64,000 bases of DNA from Phaeobacter sp. J2-8 (GTDB lineage: Bacteria > Pseudomonadota > Alphaproteobacteria > Rhodobacterales > Rhodobacteraceae), in NCBI RefSeq assembly GCF_022867865.1, contig NZ_JALIEC010000008.1, positions 62,001-126,000 on the forward strand, read 5' to 3'. Every line of letters starts with the position of its first letter. Position 1 is the first letter of the stretch. The position numbers and the translations under genes are program-made. Of this stretch, positions 55,904 through 64,000 are shown piece after piece. The notes below the pieces were generated by a model that worked only from the letters and a program-made list of their open reading frames with translations, was not told the DNA's origin and searched no databases.

Positions 55904-57420
55904 GCAACGAACTCCTTCTGATAGGGGATCTCGGTGATGGTGCCCGCCACATCGGCAAATTCCGACAGAATGCCGCCATGGCGCACTGGCGCGACCCCGA
56001 GGGCCATCAGCGGCACATCGGCCTGGGCGGCGGGGTCGTATGACAGTTGGACATTGAAAAGCTGCACGCCGGTGACGGGCGATTCCGGCAGCCCGAGGAT
56101 CGCCGCCGCCGCCAGGGTGACACCCCGCGCCGTGACATCGCACAGGGTGATGTCGTGGATTACCGGGGTTGTGTCATCCACCACCGCAGGCAAACGCGAC
56201 TGCACCACCTCGGATTTTCCGTCATGGTCGCAAAAGTAGAACATGTTGATCGCCAGCGGTGTCGGCACATTCACCATGTCGACGCGGGTCAGGGTGACAC
56301 CGCTCACTGTGCCCCCGCGCCCGCGCCGGGTTTTCAGCCGAAGTCCCCGGTCGGTTGCATGGAATTCACAGTCAGAGATGGTGATGTCATGGATGCCGCC
56401 GGACATTTCGGACCCCAGCACCACCGCACCATGGCCCCGCATCATCCGGCAATGGCTGATCGTGACATCGCGGGTTGGGGCAATATGGGCGATCTGATCT
56501 GTGTCGGGGCCCGTGCCACGCTTGCAGGCCTTGATGGCAATGCAATCATCCCCAACTGAAAAATCGACGCCGCAAATCGTGACGCGGGTGCAGCTTTCGG
56601 GGTTCAGCCCATCGGTATTGGGGCTGTCGGGTGGGTTTTCGATCCGCACGGAGGAAACATGAAGATCGGCGCAACGATAGGGATGTAATGTCCAGGACGG
56701 CGAATTTCGCAGCGTCACACCGGTCAGGCGGGCCTGATCGCAATAGGCCAGATGTACGGTGCGCGGGCGTCGTGCACCCTCACGCGTTTCTTTTGGCCAG
56801 GTCCACCAATCGCCCCGGTCGCCACCGCCATCAATCACACCGCGCCCGGTGATCGTTACGCCGGTGCAATCCACGGCTGTGACCAGCGCGGCAAAGGCCG
56901 CTTCGGGCAGCCCTTCCCAAGTGCCCATCACGCGCCCGGTTGCATCATGGGCGGCCAATTGCGGCCAGCCGACGCGATCGGCAATTGCCGCAAGTTCCGC
57001 GCCAGCGTCCAGGAGCAACGTTATCTGTGGTTTCAGAAATATCGGGCCGCTGAAATAGCGCCCGGGTGCCAGCCGCAAGGTGCCCCCGGCGGGCACGGCG
57101 GCAATCGCGCGGGCCAGCGCAACCGAATTGTCGGCCAGTGCGGGATCAACCCCGAAATCCGCGGCATCTATCAGACCGGCACAGGGCAGGGTCTGTACGG
57201 AAACCGTGCCGAGATCACAGGACATATGGTATCGGGTCGCCGGACACAGCCCGTCGATGAACACGGCCACCTGATCAGTTGTGCCATTGGCCACCAGAGT
57301 GCCGTTGTCATCGCACAGCGACCAGTCCAGCGGGCGGGGCAAGGCAAACCGCGCGCCGGGAGATGTGACAAGAAGGGACAGGGTCCTTGCGGTGGCCGCA
57401 AGAACGCGAACAGCGGTCAT
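55897..57420 (-). CDS. Glycoside hydrolase family 28 polygalacturonase
   Basis: 507 residues. All four GH28 motifs are present in order: 'NTDGLNPESC', 'GDDCIAIKA', 'GHGAVVLGSE' and 'RLKT'. An N-terminal ~90-residue beta domain precedes the helix. There is no convincing signal peptide, so this looks like an intracellular exo-acting galacturonosidase. ATG 57420 is used; a GTG at 57435 is possible. It lies downstream of the binding-protein gene with a strong hairpin between. Confidence 0.88.
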   Translation of the reverse strand: MTAVRVLAATARTLSLLVTSPGARFALPRPLDWSLCDDNGTLVANGTTDQVAVFIDGLCPATRYHMSCDLGTVSVQTLPCAGLIDAADFGVDPALADNSVALARAIAAVPAGGTLRLAPGRYFSGPIFLKPQITLLLDAGAELAAIADRVGWPQLAAHDATGRVMGTWEGLPEAAFAALVTAVDCTGVTITGRGVIDGGGDRGDWWTWPKETREGARRPRTVHLAYCDQARLTGVTLRNSPSWTLHPYRCADLHVSSVRIENPPDSPNTDGLNPESCTRVTICGVDFSVGDDCIAIKACKRGTGPDTDQIAHIAPTRDVTISHCRMMRGHGAVVLGSEMSGGIHDITISDCEFHATDRGLRLKTRRGRGGTVSGVTLTRVDMVNVPTPLAINMFYFCDHDGKSEVVQSRLPAVVDDTTPVIHDITLCDVTARGVTLAAAAILGLPESPVTGVQLFNVQLSYDPAAQADVPLMALGVAPVRHGGILSEFADVAGTITEIPYQKEFVAC

Positions 57421-57444
57421 GGCATCTGCTTTCACTTGAGGGGA

Positions 57445-57467
57445 GGTGCCGGATCAGGTCCGGCACC
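57445..57467 (-). terminator. Hairpin after the pectin binding-protein gene
   Basis: Perfect 9-bp arms GGTGCCGGA (57445-57453) and TCCGGCACC (57459-57467), loop 5 nt, 21 bp after the binding-protein stop and inside the operon. Confidence 0.6.
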
Positions 57468-57488
57468 CCGATTGGCGCAATCGAAGGG

Positions 57489-58750
57489 TCAGGAACCGAT
57501 GTCTTCCAGCGCTTCCTCGATTGCATAGCTCATGTCATCGGCGGCGGTGGCCGCGTCGATTTCGCCATAGGCAAAAAGCTCCAGGTTGTCCTGTATGGCC
57601 GAGCGGACATCGGGGAATTCCATCATTGGATGGATGCCCGGGCCTTCTGCATTGATCACGCGGGCCTGTGCCTCGATCTGGATTGGTGCGATTGCCCCGG
57701 CCTTCAGCAATTGTTCACGCGCGGTTTTGGACGCCGGGACGCCGCGGGTCGAACCCAGCGCCGCGACGCCTTCGGGTTCGTTGAGCAAACAGTTCAGAAC
57801 TTCGGCGGCCGCCTGTTGTTTGTCGGATTTGGCCGAGATCGAGAACACCATTGACGCCTTGCGATAGATGCCCGGTGTTTTCTGGCCGTCCTGTGACAGC
57901 AGATCGACATAGACAAGTTCTTCACCGTCATTCATCGGATCCGAGATTTTGAAATAGGTTGAATCCCACTGATAGGTGCCGGCGATTTTGCCATTGGCCC
58001 AATCCGGGTTTTCATGCAGCGGGATGTTGCCCGCGCGGCCACGGATTTCCAATCCAGAATGACGTGATTGTCGACCAGTGTCTTGTAAAAGGAAATCGCC
58101 TCGGTCAGCTCTTCTTTGGTCCAGGCCAATTCATTGGTGGCCGGGTCGATCAGTGCCTTGCCGGTTTTCTGGGTGCCATAGAGCGTGATGATCAGCGCCG
58201 CGTCCAGCCGCGCCGCTTCGAACGGATAGTAATCATCGCCCAGTTTTTCGGCGAACACCGGACCGGCGGCCACCAGATCATCCCAGGTTTTTGGCAGCTC
58301 AAGTCCGGCTTTGTCCCAGGTGGTCTTGTTGAACGCAAACAGCCGCCCCGTGGTCGAAATCGGCAGACCGTTCAGCTTGCCATTCATGGAACCGGCTTCG
58401 ATCTGGGCGGCGTCCCAATTCGACAGATCAATGGTGTCGGACAGCGTGGTAAGATCGGCAAGCCCGGTGCCATCCGCAGAATAGATCGACAACCAGGGCC
58501 AGTTGACCTGCATCAGATCGGCCTCGGTGCCGCCGGCGATCTGGGTTGTCAGTTTTTCGAAATGGCCGGACCAGCCGGTGAATTCCGGGCTGATGGTATG
58601 GCCGTGTTTTTCGCCACAGACCTCAAGCGCGGTCTGGGTGGCCTGGTGACGGCTATCGCCGCCCCACCAGCTCATCCGCAGATCGGCGGCACCGGCGGTT
58701 CCCGCAAGGGCCGTCGTGGCGAGTGCAAGGCTCAGAACATTCAGTTTCAT
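57489..58750 (-). pseudogene. Oligogalacturonide ABC transporter binding protein, one frameshift
   Basis: The first frame from ATG 58750 has a signal peptide ('MKLNVLSLALATTALAGTAGA') and 'LRMSWWGGDSRHQATQTALEVC', typical of TogB/UgpB-like oligosaccharide binders. It runs to about 58045. The second frame resumes 'AGNIPLHENPDWANGKIAGTYQWDSTYF' to 57489. A single missing base between about 58030 and 58050 accounts for it; the repaired protein is ~420 residues. GGAGG lies 7 bases before ATG. Confidence 0.84.
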
Positions 58751-58770
58751 TTGATTTCCTCCCATGGAAC

Positions 58771-59904
58771 TCAGGTTTTTTGATTGGCGGCGAGAGAGAT
58801 ATTCTCGCCGCTTTCGGCGTTGAACAGGTGGATGCGCGGCCCAAGTGGCAGAAGGCCGACGCGATCGCCGCGTGCCAGCGTCCTGTCGAACCGCTCTGAC
58901 GGGATCACAGCAACAAGAAGCGCATGGCCGACGCGGGCATGCAGATTGACCTCATGGCCCATGAATTCGAGATTGCTGATGGTCCCGGTCAAAGCATCGG
59001 GGGTGTCGGGGGCAACAACCGACAGATGTTGCGGGCGCACACCCAGGGTGACCGGGCCATCAACGGCGGTCACACGGTCGGCCAACCCCTCGGCAACCTG
59101 TATCGTCTGGCCATCCGTGGTCAGGCTTGGCACGCCCTCGGCCCGCGACAAGACCGCAGGAAACAGGTTCATTTCCGGCATGCCGATAAAACCCGCGACA
59201 AAGGCATTGGCCGGGCGTTCATACAGCGTCACCGGATCGGCAACCTGCATGATATGGCCGTCCTTCATCACACAGATCCGGTCGCCCATGGTCATGGCCT
59301 CGACCTGATCATGGGTGACATACACCACGGTGGCGGGCAGGCCTTCGGCGCGCAGACGTTTGTGCAGATCGGTGATCCGCACCCGCATCGAGGCCCGCAG
59401 TTTGGCATCAAGGTTCGACAGTGGTTCGTCGAACAGAAACACCTCTGGTTGTTTGATCAGCGCCCGGCCCAGGGCGACACGTTGCGCCTGACCGCCCGAG
59501 AGCTGTTTCGGCAACCGATCCAGAAGCGCCTCGATTTCCAGAATGCCCGAAACAGTTTTGGTGGCTGCTGCAATTTCCTCGGCTGGTTTGCGCTTCAGCC
59601 GCAGACCAAAGGACAGATTGTTGCGCACCTTCATATGCGGATAAAGCGCATAGTTCTGGAACACCATGGCGATGCCGCGCTTGCCCGGCACCAGATCGTT
59701 CACGACATTGTCGCCGATCTGAATTTCCCCGCCAGTGATGGTTTCCAACCCGGCGATCATCCGCAAAGTGGTGGATTTGGCACAGCCGGACGGGCCGACC
59801 AGCACCATGAATTCCCCCTCTTTCACATGCAGGTTGATGCCGTGAACGGCCTTGAACCCGTTGCCATAGGTCTTTTCGATTGAATTCAGTCGTAGTTCGG
59901 CCAT
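58771..59904 (-). CDS. Oligogalacturonide ABC transporter ATP-binding protein (UgpC/MalK type)
   Basis: 377 residues. Signature 'LSGGQAQR', Walker B '[12 protein letters not shown]' and a C-terminal regulatory domain ('VTLGVRPQHLSVVAPD'). Its Walker A reads 'GPSGCAKST', with Ala at the usual last Gly; the catalytic Lys and Ser/Thr are kept, so it is probably functional. It has one base of overlap with the permease upstream. Confidence 0.9.
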   Translation of the reverse strand: MAELRLNSIEKTYGNGFKAVHGINLHVKEGEFMVLVGPSGCAKSTTLRMIAGLETITGGEIQIGDNVVNDLVPGKRGIAMVFQNYALYPHMKVRNNLSFGLRLKRKPAEEIAAATKTVSGILEIEALLDRLPKQLSGGQAQRVALGRALIKQPEVFLFDEPLSNLDAKLRASMRVRITDLHKRLRAEGLPATVVYVTHDQVEAMTMGDRICVMKDGHIMQVADPVTLYERPANAFVAGFIGMPEMNLFPAVLSRAEGVPSLTTDGQTIQVAEGLADRVTAVDGPVTLGVRPQHLSVVAPDTPDALTGTISNLEFMGHEVNLHARVGHALLVAVIPSERFDRTLARGDRVGLLPLGPRIHLFNAESGENISLAANQKT

Positions 59905-60806
59905 CAGCCTTTCACACCTCCCGAGGATATGCCCTGGATGAATGATTTCTGGGCGAGAAAGAAAACGATGAGCGACGGCGTCAGCGCCAGAACGGTCATG
60001 GCGAGGATTGAGTTCCAGTTGAAGGCTTCGGTGGCGTCGATCGACAGTTTCAGCGCCAGCGAGATGGGGTATTTTTCAACCGTCGAAATATAGATCAGCG
60101 GCCCGAGGAAGTCGTTCATCGTCCACATGAATTGGAACAAACAGACCGACACCAGCGCAGGCGTCAACATGGGAACCACGATAAATATTAGCGTTTGCAG
60201 GGTGTTGGCCCCGTCGACGCGGGCGGCCTCCTCCATCTCGCGGGGGATGGCGCGCAGGAATTGGATCACCATAAAGACAAAGAACGCATCCCCCGCCAGC
60301 CAGGCTGGCGCAAACAGCGGCAGATAGGTATCCAGCCAGCCAAGTTCGCGAAACAACAGGTATTGCGGGATGCGGGTGACAACATCGGGCAACAGCAGCG
60401 TGGCGATCAGGATGGCAAACAGGATCTTTTTGCCGGGAAATTCGAACCGGGCAAAACCATAGGCCACCAGCGTGCAGGAAATCGCGGTGCCGATCACCTT
60501 GGGGATGACGATCTGCAACGAGTTGATGAAGAAATGCCCAAAGGTGTAAGGGGTCGAGGTTTTCCAACCGTCGATATAGCCCTGAATGGTGGCGTCTTTC
60601 GGCCAGAACCAGGCGGATGTGAACATCTCGGCGTTGGTCTTGAACGAGGCACCGACCAGCCAGATCAGCGGATAAATCATGATGAGGCCAACAACAATCA
60701 GCAGGGAATACCGCAACGTGGCAGAGATCCGGGCCTGTCGGCGCAGTTTTAGCTGTAGTTGCGTTGGTGGCGCGGCGGTGGCGGGGATGTCGGGCAGCAA
60801 TGACAT
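59904..60806 (-). CDS. Oligogalacturonide ABC transporter permease (MalG type)
   Basis: 300 residues with six hydrophobic helices ('SLLIVVGLIMIYPLIWLVGASFK' first) and the contact loop 'AIPREMEEAARVDGANTLQTLIFIVVPMLTPAL'. It lies 4 bp after the other permease gene and pairs with it in the membrane. Confidence 0.9.
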   Translation of the reverse strand: MSLLPDIPATAAPPTQLQLKLRRQARISATLRYSLLIVVGLIMIYPLIWLVGASFKTNAEMFTSAWFWPKDATIQGYIDGWKTSTPYTFGHFFINSLQIVIPKVIGTAISCTLVAYGFARFEFPGKKILFAILIATLLLPDVVTRIPQYLLFRELGWLDTYLPLFAPAWLAGDAFFVFMVIQFLRAIPREMEEAARVDGANTLQTLIFIVVPMLTPALVSVCLFQFMWTMNDFLGPLIYISTVEKYPISLALKLSIDATEAFNWNSILAMTVLALTPSLIVFFLAQKSFIQGISSGGVKG

Positions 60807-60810
60807 GGGA

Positions 60811-61695
60811 TCAGCTCCTCTTGTCGCCGGCGTAATAGACCCATTTTTTCGATGACCAGAAGGCCAGCAGGGTCAGCGCCATGATGATTGCGAACAGCAC
60901 CCAGGCAATCGCCGAGGCATAGCCCATGTCAAAACTCTTGAAAGCTTCGTCGTAGATATAAAGCGGCAGCAGATAGGTGGATTTCAGCGGCCCGCCCTGG
61001 GTAATGATGTAAGGCCCGTTGAATTCCTGAAACGCCTGTACGGTCTGCATGATCAGGTTGAAAAAGATCACCGGCGTGATCAGCGGCAGGGTGATGTGGC
61101 GAAAGATCCGCCAGGGGCCGGCACCGTCGATTGACGCGGCCTCATACAGGGATTTGTCTACGCCTTGCAAAGCGGCCAGGAAAATCACCATCGCCGAGCC
61201 GAACTGCCAGCAGCGCAACAACGTGATGGTAAACAACGCATTGCCGGGATCGCCAAACCAATTCACCGGTTCGCCGCCAAAGGCCACGATGATCATGTTG
61301 ACCAACCCGGTATTGGCGAAAATATAACGCCATAGAACCGCAATCGCGATCGACCCGCCCAGCACCGACGGCACATAATACGCGGTGCGAAACAGGTTGA
61401 TGCCACGCAGCCGGTAATTCAGCACCACCGCGATGAACAACGCGAATGTCAGCTTGAGCGGCACGGTCAGGAACACATAGGTCAGCGTGACATTCAGCGA
61501 TTTGTCAAAGGTCCGGTCGCGGGTGAACAGTTTTTCATAGTTCTTCAGACCCACCCATTCCGGGCTGGACAAAAGGTCATAGTCGGTAAAGCTGAGATAG
61601 AAAGAGGCCACAAACGGGAAGGCCGTGAACAAAAGCAGGCCGATGGCATAGGGGGCGACATACCACAGCCCCAGAAATTTACTGTCACCGCCCAC
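60811..61695 (-). CDS. Oligogalacturonide ABC transporter permease (MalF type)
   Basis: 294 residues with six helices and contact loop 'GVDKSLYEAASIDGAGPWRIFRHITLPLI'. The start is taken as GTG 61695, because GGGAG lies 7 bases upstream and the codon overlaps the GH4 stop by one base (TAGTG). A longer frame from 61728 would run inside the GH4 gene. Confidence 0.88.
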   Translation of the reverse strand: MGGDSKFLGLWYVAPYAIGLLLFTAFPFVASFYLSFTDYDLLSSPEWVGLKNYEKLFTRDRTFDKSLNVTLTYVFLTVPLKLTFALFIAVVLNYRLRGINLFRTAYYVPSVLGGSIAIAVLWRYIFANTGLVNMIIVAFGGEPVNWFGDPGNALFTITLLRCWQFGSAMVIFLAALQGVDKSLYEAASIDGAGPWRIFRHITLPLITPVIFFNLIMQTVQAFQEFNGPYIITQGGPLKSTYLLPLYIYDEAFKSFDMGYASAIAWVLFAIIMALTLLAFWSSKKWVYYAGDKRS

Positions 61696-63095
61696 TACGC
61701 AACTCCCTTCAATGTTTCGGGCAACCATTCTGCGGTGGCGGCCAGCATGGCGTTGAACATGGTTCGGACGTCATCCACCGGCAGATGGCGCAGCAGGGGG
61801 TCTGATCGGAACAGCGGGAACAGCGCGGCGTGATGGCCACCCAGAACCGCCGACAACAATGCGCTTTGGCGTTCGGCGTGGTCGGTGACAATCGGCTCCA
61901 GCGCTGGTGGCAAACGTCCGGCATGAATGGCCTGTACCCCCAAGCCAGAGAATATCGCATTGGTCTCGACAATCGCCCCGGTCGGCAGGCCGGTGATCTG
62001 CCCTTGATTGGGCAGATTGGCGTTGCTGACAAAAGCGTCGCCCGTCATCAGGGCGGCGATTTGGTCTATCATTGCCTCGTCCGACCGCTGGGCGACCGGG
62101 GCAGCATCACCCCGGCGCAGCGCCTCGGCATGGGTCAGTTTTGCGGCGCGATCGCGGATGCGGTAGGCCACCGGCGTCAGGGCAAAGCCCCAGTCGCCGG
62201 GGTTATTCATGTATTCGCTCAAGGGGAGAAACTCCGCCAAATGCCGGTCACCCGCTGCAGCCGGAATCCCAAATCGGCGAAACAGATCAAAGGCCACCAG
62301 ATTGCGGGTGCCGAAATACCCGGCGTGTTCCGCGTCTTCGCCGGGCTCTGTCTGCGCCCAGCCAGAAGTCATATGCGCGGCAACAAAGGCGTCATAGGCC
62401 GGGCGCATATCCCGGCCAGCAAGTGAAATCCGGTCAACAAAAGTGAAATGGTTGATGCCGAGGACATTCACCTGCACATCGCGATGCGTGTAAATATCCT
62501 GTCCCGCGTGTTGATTGGCGATCCCGGCGACCTGACGGCGGATCTTGGTCACCTCGTGGCATTCACCCCAGGCGCGGATGCCGGGACAGGCCGCAAACAG
62601 CGCCCCGGTCAGGACCGACATCGGATTGGTCAGATTGCAGACATAGGCGTTTGGCGCATGTTGGCCAATGGCGGTGCCGATCTCTGCCAACATCGGAATG
62701 GCGCGCATGGCGCGGACGAAACCGCCGGGTCCAACCGTATCGCCCACCGCCTGGGCAATCCCGTGGCCGGCAGGGATGGCAATGTCCTGCGCCATATCTT
62801 CGAACCGACCGGGCAGGATGGAAATCACCACAATATCCGCGCCGTCCAAGGCCCCCGACAGGGTGTCACAGGCGCGATATGTGGCGGGCGTGCCCCGGCT
62901 GACGGCACCATGACGCTGGCCGATTTCGGCGTTGCGCTGTGCCGCAGCAGGATCAATATCATAGAGCCGCACATCAGCGGCAAGGCGGGTGTCAAAGGCC
63001 AGATCGGCCATCAACCCCATCGCCCAATTCAAAGATCCGCCGCCGACAAAGGCGATTCTGACAGAAGCGGGTGTTTGTTGATCGGATTCGTGCAT
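61695..63095 (-). CDS. Glycoside hydrolase family 4, probable alpha-galacturonidase
   Basis: 466 residues. GH4 enzymes use NAD+ and Mn2+ and cleave by a redox mechanism in the cytoplasm. The dinucleotide motif 'IAFVGGGSLNWA', 'YVCNLTNPMSVLTGAL' with the Cys/Asn metal site, and 'VLGINHFTFV' with the metal His are all seen. Pectin-operon context favours alpha-galacturonidase over alpha-glucosidase. First gene of the operon, divergent from the AraC regulator. ATG 63095 is chosen as it directly precedes the Rossmann start; its ribosome site is weak. Confidence 0.86.
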   Translation of the reverse strand: MHESDQQTPASVRIAFVGGGSLNWAMGLMADLAFDTRLAADVRLYDIDPAAAQRNAEIGQRHGAVSRGTPATYRACDTLSGALDGADIVVISILPGRFEDMAQDIAIPAGHGIAQAVGDTVGPGGFVRAMRAIPMLAEIGTAIGQHAPNAYVCNLTNPMSVLTGALFAACPGIRAWGECHEVTKIRRQVAGIANQHAGQDIYTHRDVQVNVLGINHFTFVDRISLAGRDMRPAYDAFVAAHMTSGWAQTEPGEDAEHAGYFGTRNLVAFDLFRRFGIPAAAGDRHLAEFLPLSEYMNNPGDWGFALTPVAYRIRDRAAKLTHAEALRRGDAAPVAQRSDEAMIDQIAALMTGDAFVSNANLPNQGQITGLPTGAIVETNAIFSGLGVQAIHAGRLPPALEPIVTDHAERQSALLSAVLGGHHAALFPLFRSDPLLRHLPVDDVRTMFNAMLAATAEWLPETLKGVA

Positions 63096-63243
63096 TATGT
63101 TCCAGACGGGATTCCGCCATGGCGGCAAGATCCTGTCCTTTCCTCCCAATTTTGAACAGCTTTCGTAAAATTTCACGGGGCTGATCGTTTTCCATCAGAG
63201 TAATATGCTAGTTTCACAACGGGAATGATGATAAATCGACAAA

Positions 63244-64000
63244 ATGATGGATCAAATCGAACATTCAGCGCTCAGCCATATCCCGATGCGGTCCTTGTCG
63301 CTGCGGTTGGCGCGGTCGACGATCAAAATGAACCATGATCGCGGCTGGCGAATCGACAAGGTGAACCCGGTGAACGATCTGTTGATCTGTCTGTCCGGGC
63401 GCGGGCGCTATCAGGTTGGTGAGGACCGGGAGGTTGTGACTCTGGAGGCTGGCCATGCGATGTTGATCCCGGCCTATACCCGGTTTCGCGGCGTGCATGT
63501 GGGAGATGAAACTCTGGTGGGCATTGCGCAACACTTTTCGCTCGAACTGTTTGGCCGTGGTGATCTGATCAAGCAAATGACGTTGAAGCCCGTGGCGGCC
63601 CTGCCGGATTGGCCTGTGTTGGGCCCTGTTTTGCACCACTTTCGCGAAAGCGCTCCAACCGGCGGCACCACATTGGCCCAGCATCATCAGTTCATGGTGT
63701 TCCTTCTGGCCTATCTGGAGGCTGCGTTCCTGGATTGGTCCGCCCCAGAAAAAACCCCGGACAGTCAGGACCATTTGTCGATCCAGATCATGTTGGTCGC
63801 GTCACGTCTGTCTGCTGATCCACTCGGGTCGGGATTGGAAGAGGCGCTGATCGGCGTGCCATATAATGGCGATTATTTCCGACGGGCGTTCAAGGAGCGG
63901 CTCGGCCATACGCCGCAGAAATTTCGCGAGTTGAAGCGGATGGAATTCGCGGCCAACCGATTGGGCATGGGGCTATCGGTCAAGGCCGTGGCGGCAGAAT
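63244..64000 (+). CDS. AraC family regulator of the pectin operon (partial at 3' end)
   Basis: The frame from ATG 63244 stays open to the window edge (252 codons). An N-terminal cupin-like sensing domain ('VNDLLICLSGRGRYQVGE', 'AGHAMLIPAYTRFRGVHV') is followed by the AraC DNA-binding domain beginning about residue 180. Its second-helix signature 'YNGDYFRRAFKERLGHTPQKFREL' is clear, and the frame continues at the edge with 'KRMEFAANRLGMGLSVKAVA'. It is divergent from the GH4-led operon and is presumably its galacturonide-responsive regulator. The last part lies outside the window. ATG 63247 is an equal start. Confidence 0.88.
   Translation, partial: MMDQIEHSALSHIPMRSLSLRLARSTIKMNHDRGWRIDKVNPVNDLLICLSGRGRYQVGEDREVVTLEAGHAMLIPAYTRFRGVHVGDETLVGIAQHFSLELFGRGDLIKQMTLKPVAALPDWPVLGPVLHHFRESAPTGGTTLAQHHQFMVFLLAYLEAAFLDWSAPEKTPDSQDHLSIQIMLVASRLSADPLGSGLEEALIGVPYNGDYFRRAFKERLGHTPQKFRELKRMEFAANRLGMGLSVKAVAAE

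Overview
The window reads as part of an extrachromosomal replicon (plasmid or chromid) of a marine-type alphaproteobacterium, most likely Rhodobacteraceae (Roseobacter group). The evidence is a repABC replication/partition locus at 25.5-29.0 kb, GC-rich coding sequence, an ectABC-ask ectoine operon next to doe-type ectoine degradation genes, TRAP and ABC uptake systems, AcuI, and a pcaIJF block. No rRNA, tRNA or CRISPR array was seen. The species cannot be named from the sequence alone.

Layout. 0-3 kb: the 3' part of an RND efflux pump, then an ISNCY-like insertion sequence. 3-6.7 kb: malonate use (matB, matA) with a divergent GntR regulator and a matO-like palindrome. 6.7-15 kb: a seven-gene operon for non-phosphorylative L-fucose catabolism with an RbsABC-type transporter, divergent from an IclR regulator. 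15-23.2 kb: ectoine degradation (class III aminotransferase, doeA, doeB) and synthesis (ectA, ectB, ectC, ask) with a MarR-type EctR. 23.2-25 kb: a YgiB/YgiC-like pair. 25-29.4 kb: repABC with a candidate antisense RNA, a DnaA box and parS-like palindromes. 29.4-34 kb: a TSUP permease and the pcaI-pcaJ-thiolase operon with a PcaR-like IclR regulator. 34-43 kb: a polyol (probably xylitol) locus with SorC regulator, ABC transporter, small membrane protein, dehydrogenase, HAD phosphatase and xylulokinase. 43-48 kb: a nucleotidyltransferase-fold gene and a TAXI-TRAP transporter separated by an elaborate palindromic control region. 48-53.6 kb: a DUF1403-ScpB pair, an aldo/keto reductase, MarR and MerR regulators, AcuI and a FadR-type regulator. 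53.5-64 kb: a pectin oligosaccharide operon (GH4, ABC importer, GH28, GH105, pectinesterase) with a divergent AraC regulator that runs off the window.

The theme is uptake and catabolism of plant- or alga-derived compounds (fucose, polyols, oligogalacturonides, malonate, protocatechuate-branch intermediates) plus osmoprotectant turnover, each module with its own local regulator.

Most striking caveat: about fourteen single-base indels break eleven genes, including repA and repC of the replicon itself. Most are one-base losses at short G or C runs, and removing each indel restores a normal family sequence. This looks more like residual sequencing error than decay, and it should be settled before any gene here is called a pseudogene.
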